Of a stretch of 28,954 bases of DNA, positions 14,231 to 22,458 are shown one piece after another. Made by a program: the position numbers and the translations under genes. Position 1 is the first letter of the stretch, and each line of letters starts with the position of its first letter. Source of the DNA: Pseudomonadota bacterium (GTDB taxonomy: Bacteria; Pseudomonadota; Gammaproteobacteria; Pseudomonadales; Pseudomonadaceae); contig JAEYXX010000159.1 of NCBI GenBank assembly GCA_023431055.1, forward strand, positions 1 to 28,954, in the 5' to 3' direction. A model generated the notes under the pieces. It did not search any database. It had not been told where the DNA came from and saw only the letters and a list, made by a program, of their open reading frames with translations.

Positions 14231-15208
14231 ATGAGCGAAGCCGCAGCAACCGACAGCGCCGTCTACAAGACCCTGCTCGAATCCACCCGGGCGATCCCCT
14301 GGAAGATCGACTGGAAGACCATGACCTTCGCCTATATCGGCCCGCAGATCGAGAGCCTGCTGGGCTGGTCGCAGGCCAGTTGGGTCAGCGCCGAGGATTG
14401 GGCGGCGCGCATGCACCCGGAGGATCGCGAGCGGGTGGTAGGCTTCTGTGTGTCGCAGTCGCAGAACGGTGTCGACCACGAGGCCGACTACCGCGCGCTG
14501 ACCGCCGCCGGCGACTACGTGTGGATTCGCGACGTGGTGCATGTGGTGCGCGACGACAACGGCGAGGTGGACTCGCTGATCGGCTTCATGTTCGACATCA
14601 GCGAGCGCAAGAAGACCGAGGAGCAACTGCTGACCCTGCAGAAGCAGTTGGAAGAGTATTCCTACAAGGATGGCCTGACCGGCGTGGCCAACCGGCGCAT
14701 GTTCGACACAGTGCTGGCCAGCGAGTGGGCCAACGCCCAGCGTAATCAGCAGCCGTTATCACTGATCCTGCTGGATATCGACCATTTCAAGCAGTACAAC
14801 GATCATTACGGCCATGTTCAGGGCGATGATTGCCTGAAGAGCGTCGGTCAGGCGCTGAGCCGCGCGGTCAACAGGCCGCGGGATTTCGTCGGCCGCTTCG
14901 GTGGCGAGGAGTTCGTGCTGGTGCTGCCGGAGACCGACGAAGCCGCCGCCCGGCACATCGCCGAACGCTGCCGCCAGCAGGTGCGCCGGCAGCGCATTGC
15001 CCACGAGCGCTCGGCGGTATCGTCCCTGCTCACCATCAGCCTCGGTGTCGGCACCATCGTGCCGGGTGCCCACGACCGTTCGCAGGACTTCCTCAACGCC
15101 GTCGACAAGCTGCTCTATCAGGCCAAGCAGCGAGGCCGTGACCGCCTGGAAGTGGCCAGGATGCCTGTCCGTTCGGGCCAGGACGATGCTTCAGACGCCC
15201 GAGCTTGA
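14231..15208 (+). CDS. PAS-GGDEF diguanylate cyclase
   Basis: Makes cyclic di-GMP from two GTP, and is probably cytoplasmic since no signal or membrane segment is seen. Residues about 20-130 form a PAS domain of the PAS_3 type (IGPQIESLLGWSQASW, WAARMHPEDRERV, ending GFMFDISERKKTEEQL). A linker coiled coil (LLTLQKQLEEY) leads to the GGDEF domain (about 145-310): DGLTGVANRRMFD, LLDIDHFKQYNDHYGHVQGD, the active-site GGEEF at 224-228, and SLGVG. An inhibitory I-site RxxD (RPRD, residues 215-218) lies five residues before GGEEF, so product feedback inhibition is expected. All catalytic features look intact. The ATG at 14231 is used. The gene stands alone. Proximity to a flagellar locus suggests, but does not show, a role in motility-to-sessile switching. 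Confidence 0.93.
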   Translation: MSEAAATDSAVYKTLLESTRAIPWKIDWKTMTFAYIGPQIESLLGWSQASWVSAEDWAARMHPEDRERVVGFCVSQSQNGVDHEADYRALTAAGDYVWIRDVVHVVRDDNGEVDSLIGFMFDISERKKTEEQLLTLQKQLEEYSYKDGLTGVANRRMFDTVLASEWANAQRNQQPLSLILLDIDHFKQYNDHYGHVQGDDCLKSVGQALSRAVNRPRDFVGRFGGEEFVLVLPETDEAAARHIAERCRQQVRRQRIAHERSAVSSLLTISLGVGTIVPGAHDRSQDFLNAVDKLLYQAKQRGRDRLEVARMPVRSGQDDASDARA

Positions 15209-15211
15209 GCA

Positions 15212-15234
15212 ATCGTTAACCTGGGCGTAACGAT
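15212..15234. promoter_or_regulatory. Inverted repeat, candidate operator upstream of mdcA remnant
   Basis: ATCGTTA at 15212-15218 and TAACGAT at 15228-15234 are perfect 7-bp arms with a 9-bp spacer (16 bp centre to centre), a geometry suited to a dimeric regulator. It lies about 80 bp before the mdcA start. A second, smaller repeat TGACC-4-GGTCA is at 15255-15268. It may be a relic operator of the malonate operon or the end of the diguanylate cyclase transcript; there is no T-run, so it is not called a terminator. Confidence 0.45.
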
Positions 15235-15282
15235 CACGTCACTTGCTTGATTGATGACCACAAGGTCACGCTCCTAAGGTGC

Positions 15283-15307
15283 CTCCACGACAGCGGAACT
15301 CGTGGAG
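15283..15307 (+). promoter_or_regulatory. Leader hairpin covering the mdcA ribosome binding site
   Basis: CTCCACGA (15283-15290) and TCGTGGAG (15300-15307) are perfect 8-bp arms around a 9-nt loop. The right arm ends with GGAG, the only Shine-Dalgarno for the ATG at 15314. In RNA the site would be sequestered. Alternatively the same dyad could be a DNA operator. Confidence 0.4.
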
Positions 15308-15313
15308 TCTTCA

Positions 15314-16267
15314 ATGACAACAACAATATCCCCACCGCCGCAGTGGTCGCGTCGTCGCGCTGAAAAAGCCCGGCGACTCGATCAGGTGCGCAACCTCGCA
15401 AATGGCGTGGTCCTGCCCAGCGACAAGATAGTCGCGGCCCTCGAAGCCTTGATTGCCCCCGGTGATCGCGTGGTGCTCGAAGGCAATAACCAGAAGCAGG
15501 CGGATTTCCTCTCCCGCTCGTTGGCCCAGGCCGACCCCGGCCGCCTGCACGACCTGCACGACCTGCACATGATCATGCCCAGCGTCAGCCGCGCTGAGCA
15601 CCTCGACCTGTTCGAGCGTGGCATCGCCCGTAAGCTCGACTTCTCCTTCGCCGGGCCGCAGAGCCTGCGCATCGGCCAACTGCTCGAAGACGGGCAGATG
15701 GAAGTCGGCGCCATTCACACCTATATCGAGCTGTACTCGCGCCTGCTGGTGGATCTGATCCCCAACGTAGCGCTGGTCGCCGGCTTCCAGGCTGACCGCC
15801 ACGGCAACATCTATACCGGGCCGAGCACCGAGGACACCCCGGCCCTGGTCGAGCCCACCGCGTTCAGCGACGGCATCGTGATCTTCCAGGTCAACGAGAT
15901 CGTCGACGAGCTGCCGCGCGTAGACATCCCCGCCTCCTGGGTCGACTTCGTGGTGGTGGCCGACAAGCCTTTCTACATCGAGCCGCTGTTCACCCGCGAC
16001 CCGCGCCATATCAAGCCGGTGCACGTACTGATGGCGATGATGGCGATTCGCGGTATCTACGAGAAACACAACGTCCAGTCGCTCAACCACGGCATCGGCT
16101 TCAACACCGCTGCCATCGAGCTGATCCTGCCCACCTACGGCGAATCCCTGGGCCTTAAGGGCAAGATCTGCCGCAACTGGACGCTCAACCCGCACCCGAC
16201 GCTGATCCCGGCCATCGAAACTGGCTGGCGCCTTTCGAGCGGCCGATGCCAGTGCTGCTGGAGCTGA
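15314..16267 (+). pseudogene. mdcA: Truncated malonate decarboxylase alpha subunit (acetyl-CoA:malonate ACP transferase)
   Basis: MdcA normally has about 550 residues and swaps malonate for acetate on the acyl-carrier subunit MdcC. Here only the first ~305 residues remain. The N-terminus from the ATG at 15314 (GGAG 7 bp upstream) reads MTTTISPPPQWSRRRAEKAR, matching Pseudomonas MdcA. Conserved internal parts include GDRVVLEGNNQKQADFLSRS, LHMIMPSVSRAEHLDLFERG and LNPHPTLIPAIETGW. After that Trp codon (16226-16228) the sequence turns into a short non-homologous tail (RLSSGRCQCCWS) and stops. The lost half carries the second CoA-transferase domain, so the product should be inactive. None of mdcB, C, D, E, G, H, L, M or R follows. 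The breakpoint joins an AraC-type fragment in another frame. Confidence 0.85.
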
Positions 16268-16794
16268 CCTACGCGCAACCAGCGGATACCGGTGAGCTGC
16301 GCCGGCTGTTCGGTGACAACCTGCGCTTCGGCGCGCCGCGCAACCGCATGACCTTCAGCTTGAGCGATGCTGAGATCTGCTTGCCTACCGCTGCGCAAGC
16401 CCTGCATCCGCTGCACGTCGAATACGCCAGAACCTGGATGAGCGAGCAGGTAGATGGATCGTTGGAGGGCCGGGTCCGGCGCATCCTCAGTGCGCAGCTC
16501 AGCCTGGGGATCAGCCCCGGCCTGGGGGAGGTGGCGACTCAACTGGATATGAGCAAGCGCAGCCTGCAGCATGGCCTTATGCGCAATGAGGTGAATTTCT
16601 CCGACCTGCTCGACGCGGCACATCAGCGACAGGCAGCCAGCCTGCTGCGCCACAGCACACGTAGCCTCAAGTACATCTCGGCGCAGTTAGGCTTTCGCGA
16701 TCAGAGCAGCTTTCACAAGGCCTGTGTGCGCTGGTTCGGCATGGCACCTCTGCATTATCGCAGCGAGCCTCAGCAGCACAGCGTAAGTCCCTGA
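16229..16794 (+). pseudogene. AraC-family transcriptional regulator, C-terminal fragment
   Basis: Roughly the last 188 residues of an AraC regulator that is usually about 330-340 long. Homology appears to begin at the breakpoint after the mdcA Trp codon (frame reads PFERPMPVLLELTYAQPADT). An ATG at 16246 is available, but the N-terminal sensing domain is mostly gone. What remains: the end of the N-terminal domain (RRLFGDNLRFGAPRNRMTFS), a linker, and two helix-turn-helix motifs (LGEVATQLDMSKRSLQHGL and RSLKYISAQLGFRDQSSFHK). The signature tail FHKACVRWFGMAPLHYRS is intact. A DNA-binding fragment could in principle still be made by coupling to the mdcA remnant, since the two frames overlap by 22 bp from the ATG. 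The original effector is unknown. Confidence 0.82.
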
Positions 16795-16846
16795 GCGCCA
16801 CTTCAGAACGCATCCGGCGTCGTTGAAGGTAAACAGGACAAATTCG

Positions 16847-16875
16847 TTGTTGTCACTTATCATACATCCTACAAC
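16847..16875 (+). promoter_or_regulatory. Candidate promoter / operator for the KGSA dehydrogenase gene
   Basis: TTGTTG (16847-16852) and TACAAC (16870-16875) are 17 bp apart and could serve as -35 and -10. The same bases also contain a GTTGT/ACAAC dyad around an AT-rich centre (CACTTATCATACATCCT), the local AT peak of the region. This could equally be a regulator site. No match to a named operator was made. Confidence 0.35.
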
Positions 16876-16967
16876 TGCGCAGGCGGTTGCGAATCCCGGT
16901 ACTGCCGCCGGGCCTCATTCATTGTCCCGATGGCGCCTTGCCCGCCATTCACTGACAGGAGAACGCC

Positions 16968-18551
16968 ATGCTGAGTCTGACTGGCCACAATTACATCGGC
17001 GGTGAGCGCCGCGCCGCCGGCACCGTGCAGCACAAGAGCCTTGACGCCAGCAGCGGTGAAGCGCTGCCGTACACCTTCATCCAGGCCACGCCGGAAGAAG
17101 TCGACGCTGCCGCTCAGGCTGCCGCTGCCGCTTATCCGACCTACCGCAACCTGTCGGCGGTACGCCGTGCCGAGTTCCTCGAGGCGATTGCCGACGAAAT
17201 CGATGCTCTCGGTGACGACTTCGTAGCCCTGGTCTGCCGCGAAACTGCACTGCCCGCTGCCCGCATTCAGGGCGAACGTGGTCGTACAAGTGGCCAGATG
17301 CGCCTGTTCGCCAAGGTGCTGCGTCGTGGTGACTTCTACGGTGCGCGCATCGACCGCGCGTTGCCGGATCGCCAGCCGCTGCCGCGTCCTGACATCCGTC
17401 AGTACCAGATTGGCGTCGGCCCGGTCGCCGTATTCGGCGCCAGCAACTTCCCGCTGGCCTTCTCCACTGCCGGTGGCGACACCGCCTCGGCCCTGGCTGC
17501 CGGTTGCCCGGTGGTATTCAAGGCGCACAGCGGCCACATGGCCACCGCCGAGTGCGTAGCCGATGCGATCATCCGTGCCGCCGAGAAAACCGGCATGCCC
17601 AAGGGCGTGTTCAACATGATCTTCGGTGGCGGCGTCGGCGAGATCCTGGTCAAGCACCCGGCCATCCAGGCCGTCGGCTTCACCGGCTCGCTGAAAGGCG
17701 GCCGCGCCCTGTGCGACATGGCCGCTGCCCGTCCGCAGCCGATTCCGGTGTTCGCCGAGATGTCCAGCGTCAACCCGGTGATCGTCCTGCCGGGCGCCCT
17801 GAAAGCGCGTGGTGCCACTGTCGCCAAGGAGCTGGCGGGCTCCGTGGTACTGGGCTGCGGTCAGTTCTGCACCAATCCTGGCCTGATCATCGGCATTCGC
17901 AGCGCCGAGTTCAGCGAGTTCGTCGCCGGCCTGGCCGATGCCATCAGCGCACAACCGGCACAGACCATGCTCAACGCCGGCACTCTGCGCAGCTACGCCA
18001 GCGGCGTTGCGCAACTGAAAGGCCATGCCAAGGTCTCTCACCTGGCGGGCAACGAGCAGACCGGCAACCAGGCGCAGCCGCAGCTGTTCAAGGCCGACGT
18101 GAGCATGCTGCTCGAAGGCGACCACCTGCTGCAGGAAGAAGTCTTCGGCCCGACCAGCATCGTCGTCGAAGTGGCCGACAGCGCCGAGCTGACCCGTGCT
18201 CTGCAGAGCATGCACGGCCAACTGACCGCGACCCTGATCGCCGAGCGTGAAGACCTGAGCGCCTTCCGCGACCTGCTGCCGCTGCTGGAAGTCAAAGCGG
18301 GCCGTGTGCTGCTCAATGGCTACCCGACTGGCGTGGAAGTCTGCGACTCCATGGTGCATGGCGGCCCGTACCCGGCGACGTCCGACGCCCGTGGTACGTC
18401 GGTCGGCACCCTGGCGATCCACCGCTTCCTGCGTCCGGTGTGCTACCAGAACTACCCGGACGAGGTACTGCCGGAGGCGCTGCAGAACGCCAACCCGCTG
18501 GGTATTCAGCGTCTGGTCGACGGTGTGCATAGCCGTGATGCGCTGAGCTGA
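16968..18551 (+). CDS. Alpha-ketoglutarate semialdehyde dehydrogenase (2,5-dioxovalerate dehydrogenase), NADP-type ALDH
   Basis: Aldehyde dehydrogenase of 527 residues, longer than the usual ~490 and matching the KGSADH subgroup that oxidises 2,5-dioxopentanoate to 2-oxoglutarate in hydroxyproline and hexarate/pentose breakdown. It starts LTGHNYIGGERRAAG. It has the cofactor region GPVAVFGASNFPLAFSTAGG and VVFKAHSGHMATAE, the general-base Glu264 in VFAEMSSVNPVI, and the nucleophile Cys301 in LGCGQFCTNPGL, both with the subgroup-specific flanks. The ATG at 16968 has AGGAGA five bases upstream. It is monocistronic in the window: AraC remnant before, terminator after. No dehydratase, transporter or racemase gene is next to it, so which sugar acid or amino acid pathway it serves cannot be decided here. 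Confidence 0.87.
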   Translation: MLSLTGHNYIGGERRAAGTVQHKSLDASSGEALPYTFIQATPEEVDAAAQAAAAAYPTYRNLSAVRRAEFLEAIADEIDALGDDFVALVCRETALPAARIQGERGRTSGQMRLFAKVLRRGDFYGARIDRALPDRQPLPRPDIRQYQIGVGPVAVFGASNFPLAFSTAGGDTASALAAGCPVVFKAHSGHMATAECVADAIIRAAEKTGMPKGVFNMIFGGGVGEILVKHPAIQAVGFTGSLKGGRALCDMAAARPQPIPVFAEMSSVNPVIVLPGALKARGATVAKELAGSVVLGCGQFCTNPGLIIGIRSAEFSEFVAGLADAISAQPAQTMLNAGTLRSYASGVAQLKGHAKVSHLAGNEQTGNQAQPQLFKADVSMLLEGDHLLQEEVFGPTSIVVEVADSAELTRALQSMHGQLTATLIAEREDLSAFRDLLPLLEVKAGRVLLNGYPTGVEVCDSMVHGGPYPATSDARGTSVGTLAIHRFLRPVCYQNYPDEVLPEALQNANPLGIQRLVDGVHSRDALS

Positions 18552-18566
18552 TCGGCGCGCTGTAAC

Positions 18567-18602
18567 GAACAATGCCGCACCCATGAGGGTGCGGCATTGT
18601 TC
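18567..18602. terminator. Strong hairpin terminator after the KGSADH gene
   Basis: A 16-bp perfect stem (left arm GAACAATGCCGCACCC, 18567-18582; right arm 18587-18602) closes a four-base ATGA loop 16 bp after the stop codon. The T-run after it is short (CATTTGG), so a purely intrinsic mechanism is not certain, but the stem is very stable. Confidence 0.8.
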
Positions 18603-18740
18603 ATTTGGCGATTGCCTTACAGTTGAGGTGACGTAGGTAACCTCTGGCCAACCGCATTTGGTTAACATGCGCCGTTTAGTTTTTGCCGCCGTGAGCTAGC
18701 TTGCTCCGGCTGCCAAGCGTTCAGACACGGAGCATCTGCA

Positions 18741-21140
18741 GTGAACCACGCGGTCCACAACAAACTGGTTTCTTTCATCTGGTCGATTGCCGACGACTGC
18801 CTGCGTGATGTGTATGTGCGTGGCAAGTATCGCGACGTTATCCTGCCCATGGTGGTGTTGCGCCGCCTGGATGCCCTGCTGGAGCCGACCAAGCCCAAGG
18901 TGATGGAAGAGCTGGCCTTCCAGCGCAGCGCCATGAGCACTACCGAACTGGACGACAGCGCCCTGCGGGCGGCCTCCGGCTACGTGTTCTACAACATCAG
19001 CAACTGGACGCTGAGCCAGCTCTACAAGACCGCCACCAACAACCAGCAGATTCTCCAGGCCAACGTCGAGGAATACCTCGATGGCTTCAGCGACAACGTC
19101 AAGGACATCATCCGCCGCTTCAACCTCAAGGCCCAGGTGCGCCACATGGCCAGCAAGGACGTGCTGCTGGACGTGCTGGAGAAGTTCACCTCGCCCTATA
19201 TCAACCTCACCCCTGCAGACGCGGAAGACCCCAAGGGCAACCGCCTGTCAGCCCTGAGCAACCTGGGCATGGGCTACGTCTTCGAGGAACTGATCCGCAA
19301 GTTCAACGAAGAGAACAACGAAGAGGCCGGCGAACACTTCACCCCGCGTGAGGTGATCGAGCTGATGACCCACCTGGTCTTCGACCCGATCAAGGATCGC
19401 CTGCCCCCGGTCATGACCATCTACGACCCGGCCTGCGGCAGCGGCGGCATGCTCACCGAGTCGCAGAACTTCATCGAGGAGAAGTACCCCGCGCAGGGGA
19501 CCACGCGCGACGTCCATCTGTATGGCAAGGAAATCAACGATGAGACCTATGCCATCTGCAAGTCGGACATGATGATCAAAGGCAACAACCCGGCCAACAT
19601 TCGCCCCGGCTCCACCCTGTCGGTGGACGAGTTTGCCGGCAGCCGCTTCGACTTCATGCTGTCCAACCCGCCGTACGGCAAGAGCTGGGCCAGCGAGCAG
19701 AAATTCATCAAGGACGGCAGCGAAGTCATCGACCCGCGCTTCAAGGTCGCCCTGCGCGACTACTGGGGCCACCTGGAGGTGCAGGATGCCACGCCGCGTT
19801 CCAGCGACGGGCAACTGCTGTTCCTCATGGAAATGGTCAACAAGATGAAGGCGCCGGGCGACAGCGGCCTCGGCTCGCGCATCGCCTCGGTGCACAACGG
19901 CTCCAGCCTGTTCACTGGCGACGCTGGCGGCGGCGAGAGCAATATCCGCCGTTACCTGATCGAGAACGACCTGCTCGACGCCATCATCCAGCTGCCCAAC
20001 AACCTGTTCTACAACACCGGCATCACCACCTACATCTGGCTGCTGTCGAGCAACAAGCCGGCGCAGCGCCGCGGCAAGGTGCAACTGATCGACGCCAGCC
20101 TGCTCTACCGCAAGCTGCGCAAGAACCTCGGCAACAAGAACTGCGAGTTCGCCCCCGAGCATATCGAGCAGATCACCCAGACCTACCTCGACCTCGCCAG
20201 CATCGACCGCCCGGCTGGCGGCGACGGCATTGCCGCGCAGGTGTTCGACAACCGCGACTTCGGCTACCACAAGGTCAGCATCGAACGGCCAGACCGGCGC
20301 AAGGCGCAGTTCAGTGCCGAGCGCATCGAAACCCTGCGCTTCGACAAGGCTCTGCGCGAACCCATGCAGTGGATCTACCAGCAGTGGGGCGAAGCGGTGT
20401 ACCAGGACGACACCCTGGCCCAGCACGAAAAGGCCATTCTCGCCTGGTGCGAAGAGCAAGGCCTGGAGCTCAACGCCAAGCACCGCAAGAAGCTGCTGAG
20501 CCTGGAAACCTGGGCCAAGCAATCGCTGCTGGTCACCGTGGCCAACTACCTGATGCAGGCCATCGGCCAAGAGGCGTTCGACGACTTCAACCTGTTCGCC
20601 AAACTGGTGGACAAGGTGCTCAAGCAACTGGGCAAGGACGCCGGCATCAAGCTCGCCGCCAGCGAGCGCAACCAGCTGCTCAATGCCGTGAGCTGGTACG
20701 ACGAAAACGCCGCCAAGGTCATTCGCAAGGTGGAGAAGTTCGACCGCGCCGAACTGGCTGCGCTGCTCGGCCGCTTGGGCTGTAATGAAGTCGACCTACC
20801 GGATTTCGGTTACTACCCGAGCGACAAGGCTGGCGAATTTATCACCTACGAGCCCAACAGCGACCTGCGCGACAGCGAAAGCATCCCCCTGGCCGATTCC
20901 ATCCACCGCTTCTTCAAGGCCGAAGTGCAGCCCCATGTGGCAGAAGCCTGGATCAATCTGGAGTCGGTAAAGATCGGCTACGAGATCAGCTTCAATAAAT
21001 ACTTCTACAAGCATCAGCCGCTACGCAGCATGGAAGAGGTGGCGCGGGAGATCGTGGCGCTGGAGCAGCAGGCGGAAGGGTTGATTGCGGAGATTTTGGG
21101 CGTTTCCCTTAATGAGTTGCTAGGAGCTGAACATGCTTGA
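18741..21140 (+). CDS. hsdM: HsdM, type I restriction-modification N6-adenine methyltransferase
   Basis: Modification subunit of a type I system; methylates adenine in the site chosen by HsdS. The GTG at 18741 has GGAG eight bases upstream. The N-terminal HsdM domain begins LVSFIWSIADDCLRDVYVRG then KYRDVILPMVVLRRLD. The catalytic domain has EHFTPREVIELMTHLV, SAM-binding motif I DPACGSGGML (from residue 229) and the N6-adenine motif IV NPPYGKSW (from residue 309). These are intact, so activity is expected. At 799 residues it is much longer than classical HsdM (about 500-530). The extra ~250 C-terminal residues from about 530 are helical and end with KYFYKHQPLRSMEEVAREIV and a coiled segment. 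Its last 8 bp overlap hsdS. Confidence 0.95.
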   Translation: MNHAVHNKLVSFIWSIADDCLRDVYVRGKYRDVILPMVVLRRLDALLEPTKPKVMEELAFQRSAMSTTELDDSALRAASGYVFYNISNWTLSQLYKTATNNQQILQANVEEYLDGFSDNVKDIIRRFNLKAQVRHMASKDVLLDVLEKFTSPYINLTPADAEDPKGNRLSALSNLGMGYVFEELIRKFNEENNEEAGEHFTPREVIELMTHLVFDPIKDRLPPVMTIYDPACGSGGMLTESQNFIEEKYPAQGTTRDVHLYGKEINDETYAICKSDMMIKGNNPANIRPGSTLSVDEFAGSRFDFMLSNPPYGKSWASEQKFIKDGSEVIDPRFKVALRDYWGHLEVQDATPRSSDGQLLFLMEMVNKMKAPGDSGLGSRIASVHNGSSLFTGDAGGGESNIRRYLIENDLLDAIIQLPNNLFYNTGITTYIWLLSSNKPAQRRGKVQLIDASLLYRKLRKNLGNKNCEFAPEHIEQITQTYLDLASIDRPAGGDGIAAQVFDNRDFGYHKVSIERPDRRKAQFSAERIETLRFDKALREPMQWIYQQWGEAVYQDDTLAQHEKAILAWCEEQGLELNAKHRKKLLSLETWAKQSLLVTVANYLMQAIGQEAFDDFNLFAKLVDKVLKQLGKDAGIKLAASERNQLLNAVSWYDENAAKVIRKVEKFDRAELAALLGRLGCNEVDLPDFGYYPSDKAGEFITYEPNSDLRDSESIPLADSIHRFFKAEVQPHVAEAWINLESVKIGYEISFNKYFYKHQPLRSMEEVAREIVALEQQAEGLIAEILGVSLNELLGAEHA

Positions 21141-22458
21141 TCAGTCTCCTTTATCGTGGAAGCAGCAAAAGTCCCCATCAACGGGATGGGAGTGGTTTGG
21201 AAAAGTCCCTCAAAACTGGATTCAACTCCCCTTGTGCGCAATAGCTAAAATCAAATCCATTGCTAATCAAAAAGATGAGGATTTGCTATCTGTCTATCTT
21301 GAGTTGGGCGTTGTTAAGTTTGATGACATCGATGAAAAGCGCACGAACGCAACAAGCGCAGATCTATCGAGCTATCAACTTGTAGACGTCGGTGACTTTG
21401 TTCTTAATAACCAGCAGGCTTGGCGAGGTTCTGTTGGTGTCTCGAAATTCAGAGGAATCGTCAGCCCTGCATATTTAGTATTTGAACTAGATAAACGGTT
21501 GGATTCTCGATTTGCCAACTATCTGTTCAGAGATGGTTCGATGGTTAGCCAGTATTTAATCAGTTCCAAGGGAGTTGGCACCATCCAGCGCAATCTCTAC
21601 TGGGCGCACCTCAAGCGCGCAGTCGTCTATCTGCCTCCTATCTCTGAGCAAGTCGCGATAGCTGATTTTCTCGATGGCAGAGCAATGCAAATTGATCAAG
21701 CAATCCAGATCAAGGAACGCCAGATCGAACTGCTGAAAGAGCGCAAACAGATACTGATCCAGCAAGCCGTAACCCATGGCCTTGATCCGCATGCTCCAAT
21801 GCGGGACTCCGGTATCGAATGGATTGGCCAGATTCCGGCGCATTGGGAGGTTGTTTTTAATCGGCGAATTTTCAGGGAGAAATCTAGGCCTGTGCAGGGA
21901 GATGAATTGCCTCTGTCTCTATCTCAAGTTGACGGAGTTATTCCCTCCGATGAGATGACGGAGCGCTCCCTTAGCCCTGCTCATAGGAAGAATTTCAAGC
22001 GCTGCATTCCGGGTGACTTAGTGGTGAACCGCTTCAAGGGGCACTTGGGTGTTTTCTTTGAGTCAGCTTATGATGGGGTCGTAACTTTTCACTATGGCGT
22101 TTTTGAGCCTCAGAAAGGCGTAGTCACAAAGTATTTTGAGCACTTATTTCATACCGAGCCATACAAGACTATATACGCAGGAGCCTCAAATGGTATGACG
22201 ATAGGGCTGCAGAATCTTTCAAATAGCAATTTTTATGCAATTAAATCCCTGCTTCCTAGCGTCGACGAACAGGCTAAAATATGCGGGTATATTGAAGATC
22301 ATTCAGCTCCAATAAATCAGGTTATAAACAATATTTCCAGTCAGATTGAAAGACTCAGAGAATACAAAGCCACCCTGATCAATAGTGCCGTGACCGGCAA
22401 GATCAAGGTGCCGGGTGTGGTGGAGCCAACCGAGATCGAGGAACGGGAGATCGCCTGA
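21133..22458 (+). CDS. hsdS: HsdS, type I restriction-modification specificity subunit
   Basis: Determines the bipartite DNA target. The 441 residues contain two target-recognition domains (about 15-170 and 230-395), each introduced by a related motif: TGWEWFGKVPQNW and SGIEWIGQIPAHWEV. The two conserved helical spacers are ADFLDGRAMQIDQAIQIKER continuing QIELLKERKQILIQQAVTHG, and CGYIEDHSAPINQV continuing QIERLREYKATLINSAVTGK. Both recognition domains are visibly AT-rich, while the spacers and both neighbouring genes are GC-rich, the usual sign of exchanged recognition domains. The ATG at 21133 overlaps the hsdM end by 8 bp; the TGA overlaps the next ATG by one base. The target sequence cannot be read from the protein by eye. 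Confidence 0.95.
   Translation: MLDQSPLSWKQQKSPSTGWEWFGKVPQNWIQLPLCAIAKIKSIANQKDEDLLSVYLELGVVKFDDIDEKRTNATSADLSSYQLVDVGDFVLNNQQAWRGSVGVSKFRGIVSPAYLVFELDKRLDSRFANYLFRDGSMVSQYLISSKGVGTIQRNLYWAHLKRAVVYLPPISEQVAIADFLDGRAMQIDQAIQIKERQIELLKERKQILIQQAVTHGLDPHAPMRDSGIEWIGQIPAHWEVVFNRRIFREKSRPVQGDELPLSLSQVDGVIPSDEMTERSLSPAHRKNFKRCIPGDLVVNRFKGHLGVFFESAYDGVVTFHYGVFEPQKGVVTKYFEHLFHTEPYKTIYAGASNGMTIGLQNLSNSNFYAIKSLLPSVDEQAKICGYIEDHSAPINQVINNISSQIERLREYKATLINSAVTGKIKVPGVVEPTEIEEREIA

Noticed and set aside
18552..18740. Search for a direct repeat of the tRNA-Arg 3' end on the far side of the R-M locus as an integration site.
   Set aside because: Only a few scattered bases agree (TTGGCG, ATT). There is no repeat of useful length and no integrase gene.
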